Shown in pieces: positions 18,109-26,503 of a stretch of 36,512 nucleotides of DNA. This DNA comes from Modestobacter sp. (GTDB lineage: Bacteria > Actinomycetota > Actinomycetes > Mycobacteriales > Geodermatophilaceae), in the NCBI GenBank assembly GCA_025933855.1, contig JAICZD010000003.1:1-36512 (forward strand). The letters run 5' to 3'. Below the pieces are notes generated by a model, which was not told the origin of the DNA, did not search any database, and saw only the letters and a list, made by a program, of their open reading frames with translations. The first letter of the stretch is position 1. The number at the start of each line of letters is the position of its first letter. The position numbers were made by a program, and so were the translations under genes.

Positions 18109-19365
18109 ATGAAGCCGATGAAGTGCGACATCCTCATCTCGGGTGCGAGCATTGCCGGGCCGACCCTGGCGTACTGGCTGTCTCGATATGGGTTCAGGGC
18201 CATAGTGGTCGAGCGCACGCCGGCGCTTCGCGCCGGGCTCGGCGGTCACGCCGTGGACCTGTTGGGGCCGGCGGTCGACGTGGCGGAGTGGATGGGCATC
18301 CTTCCGCAGGTCATGGCCGCCCGTACCGGCACGGACGTGATCAGCATCGAGCGTCCCGGCCGGTCTCCCGTCGTCGTCGACGTCGGTCGGGCGGTGACCG
18401 GAATCGCCTCCCGGCATGTCGAGATCATGCGCGGCGAGCTGACGTCGATCATGTACGAGGCAACCAGGGACGACGTCGAATACGTCTTCGGTGACTCGAT
18501 CCGCACCCTCGACGACGACGGCGACCGAGTCGCGGTCACCTTCGAGCACGGGCCCGCGCGTGACGTCGACCTGGTGGTCGGCGCCGACGGGTTGCACTCG
18601 AACGTGCGCCGATTGACCTTCGGTGACGAGTCCCGGTTCCGCCATTACCTGGGCGGCTATCTCGGCGTGTACACGCTGCCGAACTACCTCGGACTCGACG
18701 GGCGGATGGTCATGCACCACAGTCCCGGCAAGTTCGTCGCGATGTATCCGGTCCGCCAGACCGGTGCTGCCCGGGCGCTGTTCCTGTTCCGGCGGGCGGA
18801 GGAGCTGCACTACGACCACCGGGACATCGAGCAGCAGAAGCGGTTGCTCCGGCAGGCGTTCGCCGAGGACGGCTGGGAAGCACCACGCATCCTCGCCGAA
18901 CTCGACGAAGCCCCGGATCTCTACTTCGACTCGATCAGCCAGATCCGCATGGAGTCCTGGTCGCGCGGGCGCGTGACCCTTGTCGGCGACGCGGGATACT
19001 GCCCCGCTCCCGCGGTCGGCGGTGGAACGGCCGTCGCGGTGCTGGGCGCATACGTCCTCGCCGGCGAGCTTCGCGCGGCGGGTGGCGATCACACCACGGC
19101 GTTCCCCATCTACGAACAACAGTTGCGGCGCTTGGTCGCTCGTACCCGCGCCCTCGCCCCGACGATGATGAAGACCCTCATCCCCCGCAGCCGGCGGCAG
19201 GTGTGGGCGACCACCCAGGCAATGCGGGTGCTGCCGCACCTACCGGCGACGGTTCAACGTGGACTTTCCTCCTTCGTCAGGGCACCCGCCCGGGCGCTGG
19301 CATCCGTCGACATGAACCGGTACGGGGCCGCCAAGGCCGCCTCTGAAGAGCCCACGGCGCAATGA
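18109..19365 (+). CDS. FAD-dependent monooxygenase (class A flavoprotein hydroxylase)
   Basis: A 418-residue NAD(P)H-dependent aromatic/polyketide-type hydroxylase of the PHBH/TetX superfamily. The N-terminal FAD fold has GASIAGPTLA in place of the classical GxGxxG (second glycine is Ser), the ribose-binding VVERTPALRAG, the DG motif VVGADGLHSNVRR and the GD motif VTLVGDAGYCPAPAVGGG. A C-terminal helical extension (about 350-418) has basic and hydrophobic patches. The ATG at 18109 was chosen over GTG 18091 and ATG 18118; the evidence is not decisive. Codon use has visibly more A/T third positions than the ben genes, and the gene lies between two 81-bp direct repeats, which suggests acquisition. 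The substrate is unknown. Confidence 0.85.
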   Translation: MKPMKCDILISGASIAGPTLAYWLSRYGFRAIVVERTPALRAGLGGHAVDLLGPAVDVAEWMGILPQVMAARTGTDVISIERPGRSPVVVDVGRAVTGIASRHVEIMRGELTSIMYEATRDDVEYVFGDSIRTLDDDGDRVAVTFEHGPARDVDLVVGADGLHSNVRRLTFGDESRFRHYLGGYLGVYTLPNYLGLDGRMVMHHSPGKFVAMYPVRQTGAARALFLFRRAEELHYDHRDIEQQKRLLRQAFAEDGWEAPRILAELDEAPDLYFDSISQIRMESWSRGRVTLVGDAGYCPAPAVGGGTAVAVLGAYVLAGELRAAGGDHTTAFPIYEQQLRRLVARTRALAPTMMKTLIPRSRRQVWATTQAMRVLPHLPATVQRGLSSFVRAPARALASVDMNRYGAAKAASEEPTAQ

Positions 19366-19567
19366 GGCCGTCGTGCGCCGGAACCCAGGCGCGGCGGGGA
19401 GGGTGCCCGCGCTCCCGCCGACCAGCGTGCTCCTCCACGAGGACGGTGCAGCCGCTGCACGGATCCCCGATCGCGGCGCCCAGGCCCTTGACCCACCGGA
19501 TCCGGCCGAACAGCATGGGCGGCAACCGGTGCACCGCGTCCAGCGAGAGAGCCTCCGTGGGCGGCAT
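19277..19567 (-). CDS. Possible small protein sharing the duplicated N terminus
   Basis: A frame of 96 residues starting MPPTEALSLDAVHRLPPMLF from an ATG with AGGAG five bases upstream. The first 50 or so codons have the local high-GC codon bias, and the sequence contains a CxxC (DPCSGC). The last 30 codons are antisense to the 3' end of the FAD monooxygenase and look non-coding, so the gene may be truncated there. It shares leader and first ten codons with the 31-residue peptide at 17955. I do not recognise a family. It lies 113 bp downstream of the serine hydrolase gene on the same strand. Confidence 0.4.
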   Translation of the reverse strand: MPPTEALSLDAVHRLPPMLFGRIRWVKGLGAAIGDPCSGCTVLVEEHAGRRERGHPPRRAWVPAHDGLIAPWALQRRPWRPRTGSCRRMPAPGRVP

Positions 19568-19618
19568 CGTGTCTCCTGGCGGGTGGACGGTGGCGCGTGC
19601 GCCGCGGAGACGCCCGTC
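19538..19618. repeat. 81-bp direct repeat, copy 2
   Basis: Second copy of the 17926-18006 repeat, offset exactly 1612 bp, 79/81 identical and in the same orientation. Here the minus-strand start codon is ATG rather than GTG. The same Shine-Dalgarno-sequestering pairing is possible (19606-19611 with 19571-19576). Confidence 0.95.
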
Positions 19619-19679
19619 CCAGCGCCGGGCGAGCCAGCGTGGTCGCTGACTGCGGGCGCCGGGTCGGGAAGGGCGGCGT

Positions 19680-20906
19680 TCAGCCCCCGGCCGGGGCCGG
19701 GGCGGACAGGTCGAAGACGTGGCCCGGACTGATGATCCGGGTGATCGCGGTGCCGAACGCGGAGGAGGGCTCCGGTACGCCCGGCGCCGGCTCGTCGGTG
19801 TTGAGCAGCACGACCAGGGTCATCTTCTGCGGTGGCAGGTACAGCGTGAGGCTCTCGTAGCCGGGCAGCGATCCGTTGTGACCGATCCACCCTTCGGCGT
19901 CGAAGATGCCCAGGCCGTAGCCGGTGTCGGGGTTGGAGCCGGGAGGCGTGACGGTCTGCAGGCGTTGCCCCTGGGTGGCGGGTTCGAGCAGCGTGCCGGT
20001 GGCGACCGCGCGGGCCCAGGTCCGCAGGTCCTCGAGCGTGGAGATCATCGCGCCGGCCGCCCATCCCCAGGACGGGTCCCAGTCGGTGGCCGTGGTCTCG
20101 CTGCCGTCCGGTGTCTGCCGGGTGTATCCCTGCGCGTGAGGCTCCGGGAAGGCGTTGTCGGTGGGGAAGCTGGTGTGCTCCAGTCCGAGCGGCTCGATGA
20201 TGCGTCGCTGGATGAATTCGTCGAGGGGCAGCCCGCTGACCTTCTCGATGACCAGCCCGAGCAGCACGTAGTTCGTGTTGTTGTACTGCCAGCCCTGCCC
20301 GGGCGGGAACACCGGCGGATGGGCGAAGGCGACGTCCAGCAGCTGTTGCGGGGTCCAGGGCCTGTGCGGATCGCTCTGCAGCGCGCGGACGAAGTCCTCG
20401 TCCGCGCTGTAGTTGAACAGCCCGCTCTGCATCCGGGCCAGCTCGCGCAGCGTGATCTGGTCCCCGCCGGGGACGCCGGGTACGTACTTCGCGATCGGGT
20501 CGTCCAGGCCGACCTTGCCGTCGTCGACCAGCTGCAGGATCCCGGTTGCGGTGAACGTCTTGGTCTCGCTGCCGATCCGGCTGTAGAAGTCCGTGCGCAT
20601 GGGGACTCCGGTCGTCTTGTCCGCGACACCGAAGGCCTTCTCGTACCGGCAGTGCGGTCCCCACAGCCCGACGAGTGCTCCGGGCGCCCCCGTCTGGGAG
20701 AGCGTGTCGGCGATCGCCTGGTCCAGCCGTGCGGTCGTCGCGCTGCTCCGGCACCAGGCGGCGGATTCGGGAGAGCCGGTGGACTCCTGCGCCCGGGCCG
20801 GACCCAGGCCACTGAGGGGCGAGAGGACCAGGGCGCCGGCGGTGAGCGCGGCGGCGAGGGCACGCACTCCCCGTGAGCTCCGGGCGGAATGAGCTCCTGC
20901 GACCAC
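19680..20906 (-). CDS. Secreted serine hydrolase, beta-lactamase/DD-carboxypeptidase family
   Basis: A 408-residue exported class C beta-lactamase-fold hydrolase (EstB/Streptomyces R61 DD-peptidase-like). It has a signal peptide with twin arginines but no full Tat motif, a hydrophobic core ALAAALTAGALVLSPLSG and a likely cleavage after ARA. The active site has the SxxK in GSETKTFTA, the YxN as YNNTNY and the third-box equivalent HNGSLPGYES. The GTG at 20906 has GGAGG upstream. Two cysteines (in AAWCRSS and GPHCRYEK) could form a disulfide. It is probably transcribed alone, 119 bp after the response regulator gene. The substrate cannot be deduced: peptide, ester or beta-lactam are all possible. 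Confidence 0.88.
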   Translation of the reverse strand: MVAGAHSARSSRGVRALAAALTAGALVLSPLSGLGPARAQESTGSPESAAWCRSSATTARLDQAIADTLSQTGAPGALVGLWGPHCRYEKAFGVADKTTGVPMRTDFYSRIGSETKTFTATGILQLVDDGKVGLDDPIAKYVPGVPGGDQITLRELARMQSGLFNYSADEDFVRALQSDPHRPWTPQQLLDVAFAHPPVFPPGQGWQYNNTNYVLLGLVIEKVSGLPLDEFIQRRIIEPLGLEHTSFPTDNAFPEPHAQGYTRQTPDGSETTATDWDPSWGWAAGAMISTLEDLRTWARAVATGTLLEPATQGQRLQTVTPPGSNPDTGYGLGIFDAEGWIGHNGSLPGYESLTLYLPPQKMTLVVLLNTDEPAPGVPEPSSAFGTAITRIISPGHVFDLSAPAPAGG

Positions 20907-21025
20907 GGCAGCCTCCTCGGGAAGAGTTGCGGGGAGGAGCCTGGTGCAGCAGCCGCAGAGCAGTCAAGGCACGGCCCGCACCGCCTGATGCCGATGAGGT
21001 CCAGCTCGCCCCTGCCCGGGACGCG

Positions 21026-21631
21026 TCAGACCCAGCCATGACGACGGGCGATCTCCACTGCGGCGTGCCGGTTGGGTGCGCCCAGCTTCGCGGCCGCCGC
21101 GGACAGGTAGTTGCGCACCGTTCCCGGCGAGAGGTGTGCACGGGCGGCGATCTCCTCGACCGGCGCCCCCCCGGCGGCGAGCTCGAGCACATCGGCCTCG
21201 CGGGGGGTCAGCGGGCTGTCTCCGGCGCTGATCGCCTCGGCGGCCAGCTGCGGGTCGACGTACCGGCCTCCGCGGTGCACGGTACGGACGACGTCGGTGA
21301 GCACGGCCGCGCTGACGGTCTTGGGGAGGAAGCCGCGGACGCCGGCCGACAGCGCCCGTTTGAGGTGCCCGGCCCGGCCGTGCCCGGTGACGATCACCGT
21401 CGCGCACCCCGGCATCGTGGTGGTGAGCTCCGCGGCGACGGAGATGCCGTCGCGGTCGGGCATCTGCAGGTCCAGGACGGCGACGTCCGGGTTGTGCGCC
21501 CGGGCCATGGCCAGCGCTTCGGCCCCGGACGCGGCCTGGGCGACGACGTCGAGGTCCTCCTCGAGCGCGAGGAGGGCGGCCAGCGCCGTGCGGATCAAAT
21601 TCTCGTCGTCGGCGAGCAGCACCCGGATCAT
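21026..21631 (-). CDS. NarL/LuxR-type response regulator
   Basis: A 201-residue two-component response regulator. The receiver domain (about 1-120) has the acidic pair D8-D9, phospho-acceptor D54 (VLDLQMPDRDG), T82 and K104 (FLPK). The C-terminal LuxR helix-turn-helix (about 138-195) contains LTPREADVLELAAGGAPVEE and GTVRNYLSAAAAKLG. Its ATG overlaps the histidine kinase stop by 4 bp (ATGA), fixing the start and indicating coupled translation. It is the last gene of the ABC-ATPase, permease, kinase, regulator run. By analogy with DesKR/LiaSR-type systems it probably controls the adjacent exporter; the inverted repeat near 24836 is a candidate target. Confidence 0.93.
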   Translation of the reverse strand: MIRVLLADDENLIRTALAALLALEEDLDVVAQAASGAEALAMARAHNPDVAVLDLQMPDRDGISVAAELTTTMPGCATVIVTGHGRAGHLKRALSAGVRGFLPKTVSAAVLTDVVRTVHRGGRYVDPQLAAEAISAGDSPLTPREADVLELAAGGAPVEEIAARAHLSPGTVRNYLSAAAAKLGAPNRHAAVEIARRHGWV

Positions 21632-22842
21632 GCCGGCACCGGGACCGGAAGGGTCGCGGTCAGCTCGAACCGGCCGTCCTCGCGGCAGGCCGTGAGCCGG
21701 CCGCCGGCGGCGTCCAGCCGCTCGGCGACGCCGGTCAGCCCGTTGCCCCAGCGCCGGCCCGCCGACTCGGCGGCGCCGTCGTTGACCACCCGGAGTTCCG
21801 TCTCACCGGCAGCGGAGCTCAGGGTGATGGTGCAGGTCGTCGCCCGGCTGTGCCGCAGCACGTTGGTCACCGCCTCCCGCACCACCCAGCCCAGCGCGAC
21901 CTGGGTCGTCGCCGGCAGCAGGGGTGCCTCCTCGTCACCGCGCACGGTGCAGGACACGCCGGCGGCGCGGAGCACGGAACGGGCGCCGGCCAGCTCGCCG
22001 GGGAGGCTGGCGCTGCGGTAGCCGCCGACGACGCCGCGGAGCTCGCGCAGGGACTCGTCGGCGATCCGGCTGATCCCGGTCACCTCCTCGGCCGCCTCCA
22101 CCCGGCCCCGCCGCACCAGCTCGGCGGCCAGCTGACCCTTGACCGCGATCGCCGAGAGGTTGCGGCCCATGACGTCGTGCAGGTCGCGGGCGAAGCGGAG
22201 CCGTTCCTCCGCGACGGCGAGCCGGGCCTGCACGTCCCGGCCGCGCTCCAGCTGCGTGACGACGTCGAGCACCCACACCGAGAAGCGGAACGACAACGCG
22301 GTGGCGGTGGAGGTGAGCCCGTTCAGCGCGCCGAGGGCGAGCGCCAGGCCCGGTGGGCGCCCGACGCCGAGCAGCACGGCGGCCACGAGGACGCCGATCC
22401 CGGCGCCGCCGACCGTCAGGGTTCGGGCCGGCCAGACCGTGCTGCAGGCGATGAGCACGACCGACGGTGCCAGCAGCACGACCCACGGCAGCACCGAACC
22501 CTCATCGCCACCGTCCGGAACCACGGCCACGCCCGCGGCAACGGTGGCCAGCGCAGCCGCGGCGGCGGCCATGAGCAGCCACGGCGGAAGCCTCTTGTCC
22601 GGCCCTGGGGCCGTCAGCCCGGCCCGCGCGAGGAGGAGGGCGGTGACCGCGACGGCGACCGCCCCGAGGAGGAACAACGCCGTGGCGAACGGGGGCGGGC
22701 CGGGCGAGGACCCGACGACCAGCAGCGCGAAGACGGGGGAGGGGGCCAGCACCGCGTAGTACGACGAGCGGGTGTACAGGGCTATCCGCTGCGGGTCGGA
22801 CCGTCCTGCCCACCAGCCTGCGACGCTCGGCACGCGGACCAT
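21628..22842 (-). CDS. Membrane sensor histidine kinase (HisKA_3 family)
   Basis: A 404-residue sensor kinase with about six hydrophobic segments in residues 25-200 and almost no extracytoplasmic domain, so it may sense the membrane or its partner exporter. The phospho-acceptor region is FARDLHDVMGRNLSAIAVKG. The ATPase domain has REAVTNVLRHSRAT (N box) and GNGLTGVAERL (G box) and is compact, as in NarX/DesK-type kinases. The ATG at 22842 was chosen; a GTG at 22881 would add 13 residues. It is coupled by ATGA to the response regulator and follows the permease by 57 bp. Confidence 0.9.
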   Translation of the reverse strand: MVRVPSVAGWWAGRSDPQRIALYTRSSYYAVLAPSPVFALLVVGSSPGPPPFATALFLLGAVAVAVTALLLARAGLTAPGPDKRLPPWLLMAAAAAALATVAAGVAVVPDGGDEGSVLPWVVLLAPSVVLIACSTVWPARTLTVGGAGIGVLVAAVLLGVGRPPGLALALGALNGLTSTATALSFRFSVWVLDVVTQLERGRDVQARLAVAEERLRFARDLHDVMGRNLSAIAVKGQLAAELVRRGRVEAAEEVTGISRIADESLRELRGVVGGYRSASLPGELAGARSVLRAAGVSCTVRGDEEAPLLPATTQVALGWVVREAVTNVLRHSRATTCTITLSSAAGETELRVVNDGAAESAGRRWGNGLTGVAERLDAAGGRLTACREDGRFELTATLPVPVPA

Positions 22843-22899
22843 GGTCCCGTACCGACCGTCGTCCTCGGCCCCCGATGCCACGGTTTCAGCGCTTCCGGC

Positions 22900-23733
22900 T
22901 CATCGACGGGGTGCCCAGCGGAACACCCGGCGGGCGACGACGGAGCCGACGACCAGCCATCCGGCGAGCACGGCCAGCGGCACCGGCGCCGCGGCCCAGG
23001 CACCGGCGGTGCCGACCGCCTGTCCGCTCCACGTCTTCCCGACCAGCCCGAGCTGGCTCAGTTCGATCACCGGCGTGAGCGGGAGGAAGCGGAAGGCCTC
23101 GGCGACCCGCTCCGGGAAACCGGACAGTGGGACCAGCAACCCGGAGAACAATGTCGCCGCGAGGACCAGGGGCAGGGTCGTGAACTGAGCCGCCTCCACC
23201 GTGCGGGTGACGGACGTGCTCGCGGCGGCCAGCACCACCATCAGGGCACCGCCACCCAGGAGGGCGAGGAGCGGCAGGACGACGTCCACGGGAGCCGACC
23301 ATCTCCCCAGCGCGACCACTCCGACCCCGACGACCACGACCTGCACGACGGTCACGAGCAGGGTCGGGACGGCGGTGCCGAGCAGGATCTCCCCGTCGGT
23401 GAGCTCGCCGGTACGCATCCGCTGCAGCACCAGCTCCTCGCGCCGGGCGACGAACGTGGTGACCAGGTTGTAGTAGGCCACCAGGATCAACGTGATGCCG
23501 ATGGCTTTGGCGATGAAGCTGGGTCCGTCGAGTTCCATACCGTTGGACACGGCGATCGCGGCGACGCTCCCCAGCAGCAGGGCCGGGCCGAGCAGGGAAT
23601 TCACGGCGGCGGTGCGGTTGCGCAGCAGCAGCCGGATCTCGGCGGAGGCGAGCGCGAGCACGCGGCGGCGCGCGCTCCCTCGGGAGCCGAGGTCGCTCGG
23701 CGACGTGTCGGCGACGGGCAGGGTTGCGGTCAT
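22900..23733 (-). CDS. ABC-2 type transporter permease
   Basis: A 277-residue integral membrane subunit of an exporter, probably six helices, with the ABC-2 pattern: cytosolic N terminus LASAEIRLLLRNRTAAVNSLLGP, a coupling loop VARREELVLQRMRTGELTDGEIL and the late motif LFSGLLVPLSGFPERV followed by FLPLTPVIE. The ATG at 23733 has AGGAG nine bases upstream; an upstream in-frame codon at 23760 would overlap the ATPase gene. It lies 23 bp after the ATPase gene. Family members export drugs, lipids or peptides; the substrate is unknown. Confidence 0.9.
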   Translation of the reverse strand: MTATLPVADTSPSDLGSRGSARRRVLALASAEIRLLLRNRTAAVNSLLGPALLLGSVAAIAVSNGMELDGPSFIAKAIGITLILVAYYNLVTTFVARREELVLQRMRTGELTDGEILLGTAVPTLLVTVVQVVVVGVGVVALGRWSAPVDVVLPLLALLGGGALMVVLAAASTSVTRTVEAAQFTTLPLVLAATLFSGLLVPLSGFPERVAEAFRFLPLTPVIELSQLGLVGKTWSGQAVGTAGAWAAAPVPLAVLAGWLVVGSVVARRVFRWAPRR

Positions 23734-23756
23734 GGCAGGGCTCCTGGGGCGCGGGG

Positions 23757-24689
23757 TCACGCGGCGGTGGGGACGGCGCCGTCGGCGACGGCGAGGAATG
23801 CCTGCTCGAGGGAGGCGGGGCGGGCCTGGAGGCCGGGAAGGTCCAGACCGTGCCCGCCCGCCCAGGCCAGGAGAGCGGCGAGGGTCGACTGCAGGTCGTC
23901 GGTGCGCAGCTCGACGTGCGGGGGCCCGACGGCGACCGCGACCCCGGGCAGGTCGGGTAGCGGAAGCCCGCCGTCGCCCAGGGTGAAGCGGATCGTGGCG
24001 GACTGGCCGGCGGCGATCTCGGCCTGGGTGCCGGCGAGCACGATCCGGCCGGCGCGCATCACGGCGATCCGATCGGCGAGCTGCTCGGCCTCCTCGAGGT
24101 GGTGGGTGGTCAGCACGACGGCGGCGCCCCCGCTCACCAGGTCGCGGATCAGCTCCCAGACCGTGCGTCGGCTCTCCGGGTCCAGCCCGGCCGTGGGCTC
24201 GTCCAGGACCACGACCCGCGGCCGGCCGAGCAGCGCCAGGGCGAGGTCGAGCCGGCGCCGCTCGCCGCCGGAGAGGCTGCGGACCCGGATGCCGGCGCGG
24301 GCGCCCAGGCCGACCTGGGCCAGCGCCTCGCCGACCGGGCGCGGCCGGGTGAGGGTGTGGGCCCAGGTCCGCAGCGTCTCCTCGACGGTGAGGTCCCCGG
24401 GTAGCCCGCTGGACTGCAGCAGCACGCCGAGATGTGGCCGCACCCGGGACCGCTGGGTGACCGGATCAGCGCCGAGGATGCGGACCGAGCCGCCGTCGGC
24501 GCGGGCCAGCCCTTCGACCACCTCCAGCACGGAGGTCTTGCCGGCGCCGTTGACTCCGAGCAGCGCGAAGACCTCTCCGGGCCGCACGGTGAAGGAGACG
24601 CCCCGTACGGCCTCGAAGGCGCCGTACCGGCGGTGCAGGTCGACGACCTCGACGGCGACGTCGCCGTGCGCGGGATGAGCAGTGAGCAC
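23757..24689 (-). CDS. ABC transporter ATP-binding protein (DrrA-like)
   Basis: A 310-residue ATPase subunit with Walker A GVNGAGKT (45-52), signature LSGGE (139-143), Walker B VVVLDEP (159-165) and the switch histidine in TTHH (196/197), plus a C-terminal regulatory extension of about 90 residues as in DrrA-type exporters. The GTG at 24689 was chosen because GGAGG lies six bases upstream and homology starts soon after. It is the first gene of the exporter/two-component operon. Its 5' region carries the element shared with the TAP-like hydrolase gene. Confidence 0.93.
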   Translation of the reverse strand: MLTAHPAHGDVAVEVVDLHRRYGAFEAVRGVSFTVRPGEVFALLGVNGAGKTSVLEVVEGLARADGGSVRILGADPVTQRSRVRPHLGVLLQSSGLPGDLTVEETLRTWAHTLTRPRPVGEALAQVGLGARAGIRVRSLSGGERRRLDLALALLGRPRVVVLDEPTAGLDPESRRTVWELIRDLVSGGAAVVLTTHHLEEAEQLADRIAVMRAGRIVLAGTQAEIAAGQSATIRFTLGDGGLPLPDLPGVAVAVGPPHVELRTDDLQSTLAALLAWAGGHGLDLPGLQARPASLEQAFLAVADGAVPTAA

Positions 24690-24777
24690 GAGGTGCCTCC
24701 AGTGGACATGCGGGCCGGTGCCCGTCGGGATGGGTTGCGGCCGGTCTCGGTTCGACGGTGTCATCCGGCCGGGCGTC

Positions 24778-24841
24778 CCACAGGTGCCGCAACTCATCGG
24801 TCGGGCCACCAGCCGCACGGCAGGAGCGGTGACATCTGTCA
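24778..24841 (-). promoter_or_regulatory. Shared upstream element and inverted repeat, exporter operon
   Basis: Reading the minus strand, TGACATCTGTCA (24830-24841) is followed after 28 bp by a block CCGATGAGTT..GGCACCTGTGG (24778-24800), about 90 bp before the exporter start. The same pair with nearly identical spacing lies at 28252-28314 in front of another operon. The inverted repeat TGACA-N2-TGTCA overlaps the stop codon of the upstream gene. It is a promoter/operator candidate for a common regulator. Confidence 0.55.
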
Positions 24842-25854
24842 TGGCCGGAACCCGGTCGATCCGGCGAGGGAGGCAAGCAGGCGGACGCCGGCGCGGTCCA
24901 CCGACCGTGCCGTGTCGGCCAGGACGACGACGCCTGCCTCGGCTGCGGGCAGCAGCGCCAGGTAGCCGGCGAAGCCCCCGGTGCCGCCGTTGTGCCACAG
25001 GGCGGTGTGCCCGGTGGACCGGACCGGAGAGAGGAACCAGCCGAGGCCGACCTGCAGCCACCGGTTCCTCCGAGCCCGGGTCTCTGCACCAGACCGAGGG
25101 CGTCCCGGAGGGTGGTGCCGTCGGGCTCCAGATGGGCACGCAGCAGGGTGAGCAGGTCGGGAACGGTGGAGTACAGCGCCCCGGCCCCCGGCATGGCGCC
25201 CAGGTGCCAGTCCGGCACGACCCGTCCCCGGCGGGAGTGACCGGCGGCCTTCCGGGTCAGCTGGTCCGGGCGCAGGTCCACGGCGGTGTCCGGCAGCAAG
25301 AGGGGACCGGTGATGCGGTCGGCGATCAGTTGGGCGTACGGCCGGCCGGTGTGCCGGCTGAGGGCCTGCCCGAGCAGTGCCGCGCCGAAGTCGGAGTACC
25401 GCACTCTGGTGCCCGGCGCCGAGCGCAGCCGGGTCGCGGCGAGGGCCTCCAGCAGGTAGTCGGTGGTGACGTCTCGGTAGGGGTCGGAGCGGGAGCGCAG
25501 TGCCCGGCGCAGCAGCCCCGGGGGCAAGCGCGGCAGTCCGGAGGTGTGGGTCGCCAGGTGGCCGAGCGTGATGGGAGCGCCGGTCGCGGGGGTCGGGGTC
25601 CCGGGCAGCAGGGCCGCCAGTGGGGTGTCCAGGGTGACCTCCGTGCGGGCGACAGCGTCGGCCAGGGCCAGAGCCGTGAAGACCTTGGTGACCGACCCGA
25701 TCTGGAACAGGCTGTCGCCACTGACCGGACCGGTGGTGTGGACGACGGTCTGCGGCCCGGCGAACGCGCCGACCGCCAGACCGATCCGGCGCCGGGCGGC
25801 CGCTCGCGTCGCCGCGTGCACCGCCTCGGTGAGCGCGTCGGTCGTGGCGGTCAC
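24839..25854 (-). pseudogene. Beta-lactamase-family serine hydrolase, frameshifted
   Basis: A class C beta-lactamase-like hydrolase of about 338 residues if repaired. The N-terminal part has SxxK in IGSVTKVFTA, the YxN equivalent YSDFGAALLG and HTSGLPRLPP. The C-terminal part, in another frame, has WLQVGLGWFLSPVR and HNGGTGGFAGYLALLP. The switch requires one extra base near 25061-25064; adding one C would give a seamless GGTRWLQVGLGW. The GTG at 25854 overlaps the Clp-N gene stop by 4 bp. There is no signal peptide. It is either a recent pseudogene or a sequence error; the uninterrupted family match on both sides of the shift favours a very recent event or an error. Confidence 0.8.
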
Positions 25855-26417
25855 GGCCGACCATCCCGGCCGAGCACACGGTCCAGCAGCCGCCGGACGG
25901 CGCCGGCGGGGACCTCGGTCGGCCAGTCGGGCACCGGCGCGCCGTCCGGCACCATCGCGGCCAGCACCAGCGGCCGGACGTCGTCCGGCTCGATACCGAG
26001 TGCGGCGAGGGCGCCGGCCGACGCGGTGGCCGGCTCCAGCACGGTCAGCCACAGCTCGCCGGTGCCGAGCTTGACGCCCGGCCGCAGCTGCCGGTCGCGC
26101 ACCAGCGGCCGCCACTTCGCGGTGAAGTCCCGCGCGGCCCGGCGGAACTCGACCGCAGGCTCCGGGGTGGAGCGGCGGCCAGGTGCGGTGCCGTCGTCCA
26201 CCTCCGGAACCTGCACCGGGGGGGCGCCGAGGGCGGCGCGAGCGCCGTCGACGGTCAGCTGCGGATGGTCGGCGGTCACGGTCTGCGTGACCGGATCTCC
26301 CGTCCGCAGCAGACCCAGGAGGACGTGCGCGGTGCCGTACCTGTTCTCGCCGCGCCGCCGGGCCTCGTCTGCGGCCGCCTGCAGCACTGTGGCAGCCGTG
26401 TCGTCGTAGAGCAGCAT
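25851..26417 (-). CDS. Clp N-terminal domain protein without ATPase
   Basis: A 188-residue protein whose first 65 or so residues match the Clp_N repeat (TVLQAAADEARRRGENRYGT, then AHVLLGLLRTGDPVTQTV). A second, weaker repeat follows a Pro/Glu-rich linker (VKLGTGELWLTVLEPATASAGALAALGIEPDDVRPLV). There is no Walker motif, so it is a stand-alone substrate- or adaptor-type domain. The ATG at 26417 is preceded by GAGAGGG. It overlaps the serine hydrolase start by 4 bp and follows the TAP-like hydrolase gene by 86 bp, giving a hydrolase/Clp-N/hydrolase operon. A ClpC-adaptor or stress role is only inferred. Confidence 0.82.
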   Translation of the reverse strand: MLLYDDTAATVLQAAADEARRRGENRYGTAHVLLGLLRTGDPVTQTVTADHPQLTVDGARAALGAPPVQVPEVDDGTAPGRRSTPEPAVEFRRAARDFTAKWRPLVRDRQLRPGVKLGTGELWLTVLEPATASAGALAALGIEPDDVRPLVLAAMVPDGAPVPDWPTEVPAGAVRRLLDRVLGRDGRP

Positions 26418-26503
26418 TCGATTCCCTCTCTCGGGGTCGTCATGGGAGATCTCCGAGGCTGCCGGCGGCCCGAGCCCGGCCGTCCGCTCGGTGCCGACAG
26501 TGG

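Noticed and set aside
17926-19618. The 81-bp repeats as terminal repeats of an insertion sequence
   Set aside because: They are direct, not inverted, carry no transposase, and contain coding starts; recombination between duplicated leaders is simpler.
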